NCBI GenBank assembly: GCA_001599355.1 | Contig: BCGQ01000005.1 | Coordinates: forward strand, 376,222-440,221 | DNA from: Nakazawaea peltata | Taxonomy: Eukaryota > Ascomycota > Pichiomycetes > Alaninales > Pachysolenaceae | Direction: 5' to 3' | DNA: 64,000 bases | Shown: positions 63,515 through 64,000 of the stretch, one piece after another | How the letters are laid out: the number at the start of each line of letters is the position of its first letter | Position numbering within the stretch: position 1 is the first letter of the stretch | Translations under genes and position numbers: made by a program | The notes under the pieces: model-generated | Told to the model about the DNA's origin: nothing | The model's database searches: none | What the model saw: only the letters and a program-made list of their open reading frames with translations

Positions 63515-64000
63515 ATGTTGAGATTGCTGTCCAGAAACATTGATAGACGCATTGGGTCCTCAGTAGTGAGATTGATGTCTTCCGAGGCATCACGCCCGGA
63601 AGTTCATTCCACCTCTTTGAACGCCTTTAACGCTAACCATGCCTTATACGATAAGGTTAGACCTTCGTATGACCCGCGGTTTGCAAATCATTTCTTTAAA
63701 GATTTGGGATTGCTCAATGAGAATTTCGAGTATGGTGGCGATAAGAAAGTATTAGAAATGGCTGCTGGAACGGGATTGTTCACAGAACAAATAGTGAGGG
63801 CGGGGATGGCCGATGATTTGACAATTGTTGAGCCTTCTTCGGGAATGCTTGAGTCACTTACTACTAAATTACCTCAATTGAAAGATGTGAGAGAGGGGAG
63901 CTCGTACGCTATACCAAAAGAGGACAATTCATTTGATGCTGTTATTGTGGCTCAAGGGTTCCATTGGTTTGCCGATAAAGAAAGTTTACAAGAAATCGCA
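63515..64000 (+). CDS. SAM-dependent methyltransferase, CRG1/TMT1-like (3' end outside window)
   Basis: The frame is open from the ATG at 63515 to the right edge (162 codons). The N-terminus MLRLLSRNIDRRIGSSVVRL is basic and could target mitochondria; a second ATG at residue 21 would remove it. FNANHALYDKVRPSYDPRF leads to class I motif I (VLEMAAGTGLF), an acidic IVEPS, and the VIVAQGFHWF element. The HWF motif is seen in yeast Crg1 and Tmt1 and related small-acid methyltransferases. The substrate is not known. Confidence 0.75.
   Translation, partial: MLRLLSRNIDRRIGSSVVRLMSSEASRPEVHSTSLNAFNANHALYDKVRPSYDPRFANHFFKDLGLLNENFEYGGDKKVLEMAAGTGLFTEQIVRAGMADDLTIVEPSSGMLESLTTKLPQLKDVREGSSYAIPKEDNSFDAVIVAQGFHWFADKESLQEIA

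Overview
The window is nuclear DNA from a budding yeast (Saccharomycotina). Genes are dense and mostly uninterrupted. The few introns are short, sit near the 5' end and have GTAAGT or GTATGT donors, mostly with CTAAC-type branch points. The gene set is typically yeast: STT3, ERG11, AUR1, SHE3, NPL4, DSL1, HSE1 and U6 snRNA. The most striking property is the genetic code. CTG codons fall repeatedly on positions that are alanine in conserved families (three sites each in STT3, NPL4 and ERG11, one each in SRP54 and DAL2). This points to the CUG-Ala yeast lineage (Pachysolen, Nakazawaea, Peterozyma) and not to a CUG-Leu or CUG-Ser species. Any standard-code translation of this window is therefore wrong at CTG.

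Layout. 1-11 kb: the 3' end of a coiled-coil protein gene, then a minus-strand run of STT3, MNS1, STR2, ATP18, an EFM3-like methyltransferase and DAL2. 12-19.5 kb: plus-strand HAD phosphatase-like gene, ERG11 and a LicD/MNN4-type gene. 19.8-34 kb: C2H2 transcription factor, F-box-like protein, an orphan, CCZ1, a 2.1-kb non-coding stretch with a GATAAG cluster, another orphan, then NPL4. 34-48 kb: OXLD1-like gene, a spliced 68-residue membrane protein, U6 snRNA with its downstream B block, BXI1, ceramide synthase, SHE3 (with an apparent frame break), SRP54, spliced HSE1, an orphan, MRP4 and spliced ATX1. 47-64 kb: LRR protein, DSL1, GH2 beta-mannosidase, AUR1, BYE1, spliced RPL14, spliced SFT1, CAP1 and the 5' part of a SAM methyltransferase.

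Most genes are unrelated housekeeping functions, but themes recur. Secretory-pathway N-glycosylation is represented by STT3 and MNS1 (adjacent, same strand) and a LicD/MNN4-type gene. Membrane lipids are represented by ERG11, ceramide synthase and AUR1; the last two catalyse successive stages of sphingolipid synthesis. Traffic is represented by CCZ1, HSE1, DSL1, SFT1 and SRP54. I saw no transposon, retroelement, rRNA, tRNA or CRISPR array. Many intergenic gaps hold private short tandem repeats.

Five spliced genes are not visible as single open frames or are only partly so: the 68-residue membrane protein, HSE1, ATX1, RPL14 and SFT1. For intact genes whose longest open frame begins with TTG or GTG, the first in-frame ATG was used as the start.
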